DNA of 64,000 nt from Haloarcula salina. GTDB taxonomy: Archaea > Halobacteriota > Halobacteria > Halobacteriales > Haloarculaceae. Location of the stretch: the NCBI RefSeq assembly GCF_010119195.1, contig NZ_WRXL01000004.1, forward strand, positions 365,704 through 429,703, given 5' to 3'. Shown one piece after another: positions 60,007 through 64,000 of the stretch. A program made the translations under genes and the position numbers. The stretch's first letter is position 1. The number at the start of each line of letters is the position of its first letter. The notes beneath the pieces were generated by a model that was not told the origin of the DNA, made no database searches, and was given only the letters and a program-made list of their open reading frames with translations.

Positions 60007-60057
60007 GGCGCTTCGCGAGACGACATCCCTTTACTCGCCGCCGGCGAACTCGGTGTC

Positions 60058-61245
60058 ATGCACCCGCCAGACGCCGATACCGTCCTCGTTCGTCACGGCG
60101 AACTCGGCGTCAAGAGCGAGCAGGTCCGCCGGAAGATGGAGGACCGACTCGCGGACAACCTCGGCGCGATGCTCGACGCGCGCGGACTGTCCGGCGACAT
60201 CGAGCGGCGGCGAAACCGCCTGTTCGTCCACACGGACCGACCCGGCGAGGTGACGGCCGCCGCGGCCGACACGTTCGGCGTCTCCTCGGCCTCGGCGGTC
60301 GTCACCGTCGATCCGACGCTCGACGCGATCGAGACGGCGCTGGCTGACATCGCCCGCGAGCGCTACGACGGCGGTCCCTTCGCCGTGGACGCCCGCCGGG
60401 CCGGCCCGGCCGACCAGCATCCCTTCGCCAGCACCGACATCGAGTCCGAGGGCGGGGCCGCCGTCTGGGACGCCATCGAATCGCTCGGTGAGACCCCGGC
60501 CGTCGACCTCGACGATCCCGACCTCGAACTGTTCGTCGAGTGCCGCGCCGACGAGGCCTTCGTCTTCTGCGAGAAGCGCGACGGCCCCGGCGGACTCCCG
60601 CTCGGGACCCAGCGCCCCGTCGTCGCGCTCGTCAGCGGCGGGATCGACTCGCCCGTCGCCGCCTGGAAGCTGATGAAACGCGGCGCGCCCGTCATCCCGG
60701 TCTACGTCGACCTCGGCGACTACGGCGGCCCCGACCACCGCGCCCGGGCCATCTCGACGGTCGCGGCGCTCGCCGCCTACGCCCCCGGGTACGACCTCTC
60801 GGTCCACGTCGTCGACGCGGGCGACGTGGTCGCAGACGTCGCCGAGTCACTCGATTCACTCAGGATGCTCGCGCTCCGGCGGTTCATGCTCGCCGTCGCC
60901 GAGACGGTGGCCGACGAACACGGGGCGGTCGGTATCGTCACCGGCGAGGCGATCGGCCAGAAGTCGAGCCAGACCAGCGCGAACGTCGCGGTGACCGACG
61001 CGGCGACGACCCTCCCCGTCCACCGACCGAACCTCACCGCGGACAAGGCGGCGATCACCGACCTCGCCCGCGACATCGGGACGTTCGAGGACTCGACGAT
61101 CGACGCGGGCTGTAACCGCGTCGCCCCCTCCTACCCCGAGACGAACGCCTCGCTCGAACGGCTCCGGGCCGCCGAACCCGACGACCTCTTCGACCTGGCG
61201 GCCGCCTGTGCCGAAACGCGTGACGTCGTCCCCATCGAAAGCTAA
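60058..61245 (+). CDS. thiI: tRNA 4-thiouridine synthase ThiI without rhodanese domain
   Basis: 395 residues: N-terminal ferredoxin-like and THUMP domain (about 1-165, RNA binding) followed by the PP-loop ATPase with SGGIDSPVAAWKLMKRG (193-209). The enzyme adenylates U8 in tRNA before sulfur is added. The bacterial C-terminal rhodanese domain with the catalytic Cys is absent, so the sulfur donor is unclear; a ubiquitin-like protein is possible in archaea. CNRVAPSYPETNASL near the end has a Cys. A thiamine-thiazole role is unlikely in this form. Confidence 0.92.
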   Translation: MHPPDADTVLVRHGELGVKSEQVRRKMEDRLADNLGAMLDARGLSGDIERRRNRLFVHTDRPGEVTAAAADTFGVSSASAVVTVDPTLDAIETALADIARERYDGGPFAVDARRAGPADQHPFASTDIESEGGAAVWDAIESLGETPAVDLDDPDLELFVECRADEAFVFCEKRDGPGGLPLGTQRPVVALVSGGIDSPVAAWKLMKRGAPVIPVYVDLGDYGGPDHRARAISTVAALAAYAPGYDLSVHVVDAGDVVADVAESLDSLRMLALRRFMLAVAETVADEHGAVGIVTGEAIGQKSSQTSANVAVTDAATTLPVHRPNLTADKAAITDLARDIGTFEDSTIDAGCNRVAPSYPETNASLERLRAAEPDDLFDLAAACAETRDVVPIES

Positions 61246-61272
61246 ATCTCCGGGGCGGGCGAGGGTCGAGCC

Positions 61273-61773
61273 ATGACGCAGGTCTGTCTCGTCGGGAGCG
61301 AGGACGTGAACCTCCGCTACGAACTGCTCTCTCGCGAGACCGCTCGGAACGCGCTGGCGACCTACGACCTGCGGGAGCCTTTCGAGAACACCGTCGCCGT
61401 CGAGACGGTCAGCCTCGGCGCGGCCGTGGCGCTGTTGAACGACCTGAACTGGTACCTCGTTCGGTTCGCCGACGCCGCGTTCGTCCGCGATCCCTCAATC
61501 AGCGAGGCGGAGTGGCTCTCGCGCGACCTCGCGCGTGCGATCCGCGACGACGAGATCGCTCCCGAGGACACCGGCCGCTTTCTCAAAGTGTACGGTGTCG
61601 TCGACGCGGCGGACGGCGAGACCGACGGGGAGAGTGACGCCCTGGACCGACCGCCAAAATTGGTCGAACCGATGCTCCTGACCCGGACCGGCGAGACGAT
61701 TCCGGAGTACGACCTCAGAGACGTCGACGAGACGCTCGTCGTCAGAGTGACCGAGTCCGAGTTCGGCGCGTGA
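61273..61773 (+). CDS. DUF5804-like haloarchaeal protein
   Basis: 166 residues starting MTQVCLVGSEDVNLRYELLSRETARNALATYDLREPF, a beginning I associate with DUF5804 of haloarchaea, function unknown. The middle is ETVSLGAAVALLNDLNWYLVRFADAAFV, partly hydrophobic but not membrane-spanning. An acidic loop (DGETDGESDALD) interrupts the C-terminal half. It is cytoplasmic. The ATG is 27 bp after thiI and may be in the same transcript; a link with tRNA thiolation is not shown. Confidence 0.75.
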   Translation: MTQVCLVGSEDVNLRYELLSRETARNALATYDLREPFENTVAVETVSLGAAVALLNDLNWYLVRFADAAFVRDPSISEAEWLSRDLARAIRDDEIAPEDTGRFLKVYGVVDAADGETDGESDALDRPPKLVEPMLLTRTGETIPEYDLRDVDETLVVRVTESEFGA

Positions 61774-61983
61774 GAAAAGTGCCCGTTGTCAGAGGCACAA
61801 CCGCGGCCGGGCACTCCGCGTGGGCGCTGCCGTGACGGCTTGCCCACACCTGTCGACACTCGGCCGAGCGGCATATACCGATGGTCCGGGAATGTTCCCA
61901 GGTTCTGAGCATCAACCCTATTATCAGATATGATTCACAGAACACCAAAAACAAACCGGATACTAACAAAGCCCGACACGGAC

Positions 61984-62748
61984 ATGGGACAGATCCCGCC
62001 GGTCGTCGACGTCGTCACGAAACGATACGAGTTCCTCGTCGCGCTATCAGCGCCGAAAACGAAACCCGAACTCGTGGCCTCGATCGACCGATCACGGTCC
62101 ACCGTCGACCGCGCGATCGGCGCGCTCCGCGACGCCGATCTCGTCGAACGGTCGGGCAGCGAATACGTCGTCACCTATGCGGGTCGACAGGCGACGGAGG
62201 CGTACGAAGGGTTTCGCGACCGACTCGACGCGCTCCAGCGCGCACACCCCGTCCTCTCCGGGTTGCCTCCTGACGCCGACATCGATCCCGAGGTTCTCCA
62301 CGGCGCGGACGTGGACACCGCGACGCCGTCAGCACCGACCGCACCGACCGAGCGCAACGTCGACATCCTCGACGGGACCACGTCGTTCCAGGGAATCGGC
62401 CCGGCAGTTCTCCCGCGCTACGTCGACGTGATCGAATCCCTGTGGAGCGACACGTCCGTCGATATCGAACTGGTGGTGACGGACGCCGTCGTCGACTCCC
62501 TCGACAGTTCGCTCCCCGACAGGCGCGACACGCTCGAAGATCTGTCGAACGTTTCGCTGTACGTGACTGAGAAGCCGATGCCGTACGCGGTCTGGACCGC
62601 CGAGAAATCCGACGGGGCCGTCAGTGGCATCGTCGTCTACACCGAGACGGGCATCAAGGGAGCGATCAACAACGACACCGAGGCGATGAACGAGTGGGCC
62701 CGCGAGAAGTACGCGTCGTTCAGGCGAGACGCGCGGCCGCTCGACTAG
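61984..62748 (+). CDS. winged-helix regulator with C-terminal sensory domain
   Basis: 254 residues from the ATG at 61984. Residues 10-75 are a winged helix (RYEFLVALSAPKTKPELVASIDRSRSTVDRAIGALRDADLVERSG). The rest is a beta-alpha domain of the type joined to such HTH in haloarchaeal TrmB-like or HVO_A0261-like regulators, with FQGIGPAVLPRYVDVIESLW and GIVVYTETGIKGAINNDTEAMNEWAREKYASF. The latter is the common end. An ATG 18 codons earlier (61930) is possible, preceded by CTATTATCAGATATG. Ligand unknown. The convergent cysteine synthase gene overlaps its stop by 4 bp. Confidence 0.85.
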   Translation: MGQIPPVVDVVTKRYEFLVALSAPKTKPELVASIDRSRSTVDRAIGALRDADLVERSGSEYVVTYAGRQATEAYEGFRDRLDALQRAHPVLSGLPPDADIDPEVLHGADVDTATPSAPTAPTERNVDILDGTTSFQGIGPAVLPRYVDVIESLWSDTSVDIELVVTDAVVDSLDSSLPDRRDTLEDLSNVSLYVTEKPMPYAVWTAEKSDGAVSGIVVYTETGIKGAINNDTEAMNEWAREKYASFRRDARPLD

Positions 62749-63662
62749 TCGCGGTCGAACATCCCGGTCGACATGTACCGCTCGCCGCTGTCCCAGAACA
62801 CCGTGACGACCAGCGGGTCGTCGACGCCTTCGCCGACGAGTCGCTCGGCGACCTCGTAGGCCGCGAGGTTGGACGCGCCCGAGGACTGCCCGACCAGGAT
62901 CCCCTCCTCGCGCGCGAGGCGTCGGCACTCGTCTTCCGCGTCTGCCAGCTCGACCGTCAGCACGTCGTCCAGCAGGTCCGTGTCGAGGTTGTCGCTCACG
63001 AACCCCGGTCCCATCCCCTGAAAACTGTCTTCGCCGGTCCCCGGTTCCATTCCCGAGAGAACGGCATTTTCCGCCGGTTCTACCGCGACGATCTCGACGT
63101 CAGGAAACGCCTCCCGGAGTCGTCGCCCGGTTCCAGTGATCGTGCCGCCCGTGCCGACGCCGGCGACCAGCGCGTCGACGGTCCGATCGCCCACCTGATC
63201 GATTACTTCGACCCCCGTCGTCTCGTAGTGTGCCCTCGGGTTCGCCGGGTTCTCGAACTGGCGCAACTGGACGTAGTCGTCTCGTTCGGACAGTTCGTCA
63301 GCCCGCTCCTTGGCGTCCGAGATGTCTCCCTCGACCAGTTCGATCTCCGCACCGTACCCCTTCATGATCTGCCGGCGCTCCGGGGACTTCGAGGACGGAA
63401 TCACCAGCACCACGTCGTATCCCTTCGTTGCCCCCACCATCGCCATTCCGATGCCGGTGTTGCCACTCGTCGGTTCGACGATCGTGTCGCCCGCCGAGAG
63501 CGCGTCGTCCCGTTCGGCAGCCTCGATCATGTACTTCGCCGGCCGGTCCTTGGCCGACCCACCAGGATTGAACGACTCGACCTTCGCCGCGACCGTCGCC
63601 CCCTCCGGCGCACGAACCGACACCAGCGGGGATCCGATCGTATCGAGGATGGTGTCTCTCAT
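62745..63662 (-). CDS. cysK: cysteine synthase (O-acetylserine sulfhydrylase)
   Basis: 305-residue PLP enzyme that makes cysteine from O-acetylserine and sulfide. PLP lysine is Lys38 in NPGGSAKDRPAKYM; TSGNTGIGMAM (65-75) binds the substrate carboxylate, and GTGGTITGTGRRL is the phosphate loop. The length and order fit CysK/CysM. Its stop overlaps the stop of the regulator on the other strand by 4 bp. The ATG at 63662 is 23-30 bp after a TATA-like box at 63685-63692, so it is leaderless. Confidence 0.93.
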   Translation of the reverse strand: MRDTILDTIGSPLVSVRAPEGATVAAKVESFNPGGSAKDRPAKYMIEAAERDDALSAGDTIVEPTSGNTGIGMAMVGATKGYDVVLVIPSSKSPERRQIMKGYGAEIELVEGDISDAKERADELSERDDYVQLRQFENPANPRAHYETTGVEVIDQVGDRTVDALVAGVGTGGTITGTGRRLREAFPDVEIVAVEPAENAVLSGMEPGTGEDSFQGMGPGFVSDNLDTDLLDDVLTVELADAEDECRRLAREEGILVGQSSGASNLAAYEVAERLVGEGVDDPLVVTVFWDSGERYMSTGMFDRD

Positions 63663-63684
63663 CGCCGCCGGCTACGCGACCCCG

Positions 63685-63692
63685 ACTTAAAC
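63685..63692 (-). promoter_or_regulatory. TATA-like box of cysK
   Basis: GTTTAAGT on the minus strand, 23-30 bp before the ATG at 63662. Confidence 0.55.
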
Positions 63693-63926
63693 GCCTACTG
63701 AAGGTCCCAAAGGGTGCGCACACTCACGCGTCTCGGCAGTTCTTTCCGGTGTCGGCGGACCCCGTCCGTGCGTCCTGATTGACGCCTCCGTGTGAGAGCC
63801 GCCCGCCTCGCGTGCCATTCGATTCTCCCGTGGAGCGTCTTGGGGGGGTGGCTATCGCTCGTCGGTGTGGTTCTGCGGTGAGACGACTGGTGAGAGAGAT
63901 GACTCTGTGGGATCGGTATAGACGAA

Positions 63927-63957
63927 AAGCCCACAGCACGCGCTGTGCTGTGGGCTT
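63927..63957. other. perfect 13-bp hairpin
   Basis: AAGCCCACAGCAC (63927-63939) pairs fully with GTGCTGTGGGCTT (63945-63957) around a 5-nt loop GCGCT. On the minus strand the stem is followed by TTTTCG, so it could end a leftward transcript entering from beyond the window. It could also be a terminal hairpin of an IS200/IS605- or IS1341-type element, which in haloarchaea often have such GC-rich AAGCCCAC-like stems. Confidence 0.6.
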
Positions 63958-64000
63958 GGGTAGGTATGAATGGTGGCGGCGAACCGGTTTTCCCAGAGGC

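Larger units (their letters stand above)
63663..64000. other. intergenic end of window
   Basis: Besides the cysK promoter and the hairpin at 63927-63957 no gene is supported. Short frames on both strands are Arg/Ser/Thr-rich and carry no motif. The part right of the hairpin is too short to identify. Confidence 0.5.

Noticed and set aside
61774..61983. GC-rich region before the winged-helix regulator examined as a tRNA or small RNA
   Set aside because: No cloverleaf or conserved TTCGA arm could be drawn. It holds short imperfect repeats only.
63724..63939. Minus-strand 71- and 79-codon frames near the window end as a transposase remnant
   Set aside because: No zinc-finger Cys pairs or TnpB catalytic residues are visible, and the composition is like other shadows. 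The hairpin alone does not prove an element.

Overview
This 64 kb window is from a halophilic archaeon (class Halobacteria). The DNA is GC-rich and the proteins are acidic. The genes include archaeal proteasome alpha, SBDS, two archaeal RNase P proteins, archaeal-type SAM synthetase, a ba3-type oxidase of the haloarchaeal kind, HTH-10/Bat-like regulators, HalOD1 and UPF0058/DUF555 proteins. Many genes have an AT-rich TATA-like box 22-35 bp upstream of the start codon, which fits leaderless transcription. Genus cannot be fixed from the sequence alone. I saw no rRNA, tRNA, CRISPR array, intact transposase or replication origin.

Layout. (1) 1-3024: the end of a ba3-type cytochrome oxidase operon (small subunit, CuA subunit II, haem-copper subunit I, one membrane-anchored accessory protein), then an Hsp20 gene. 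(2) 3410-9807, minus strand: a five-gene phospho-signalling operon read in the order VWA protein, Ser/Thr kinase with FHA, PP2C phosphatase, zinc-ribbon/FHA protein, membrane zinc-ribbon protein. It looks like an archaeal relative of VWA-kinase-phosphatase triads and is the most system-like cluster here. (3) 9933-22070: housekeeping genes, among them esterase, DNA glycosylase, acylphosphatase, Nnr, HflX, SBDS, PsmA, RNase P proteins, a NUDIX hydrolase and a possible 22-residue leaderless microprotein. (4) 22114-28788: ThiC, then molybdenum-related genes (WtpA/WtpB-like transporter without an adjacent ATPase, MobB-MoaE fusion, MoaC, His-rich MoaB) interspersed with small regulators.

(5) 28869-40950: a NarO-like regulator with a C-Xn-C-X-C-X7-C arrangement, divergent from an eleven-gene respiratory nitrate reductase operon. 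The operon encodes a membrane protein, Rieske protein, cytochrome b, a small membrane protein, Tat-exported NarG, NarH, a type II haem-b subunit, a TorD/NarJ-like chaperone, a polytopic membrane protein, a HEAT-repeat protein and a DUF59-Mrp-DUF2249 protein. A CGAA-N4-TTCG palindrome and a TATA box lie in the divergent promoter. Molybdenum uptake and cofactor genes next door fit a Mo-dependent enzyme. (6) 41168-50531: UPF0126 and YihY membrane proteins, then a six-gene BatA/VWA, VWA-GATase-like, coiled-coil, membrane, MoxR, DUF58 operon. (7) 50551-55907: PyrBI, a seven-motif FG-GAP propeller, a sugar isomerase-like protein, and a ParA/MinD-like ATPase followed by a RecA/KaiC-like protein that has lost its P-loop. 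(8) 56041-63662: FKBP isomerase, threonine dehydratase-like enzyme, CYTH protein, SAM synthetase, ThiI, DUF5804-like protein, a winged-helix regulator and cysteine synthase. The window ends with a 13-bp perfect hairpin of uncertain role.

Most gene-family calls rest on visible motifs and gene order. Functional links between genes in the less familiar clusters are inference.
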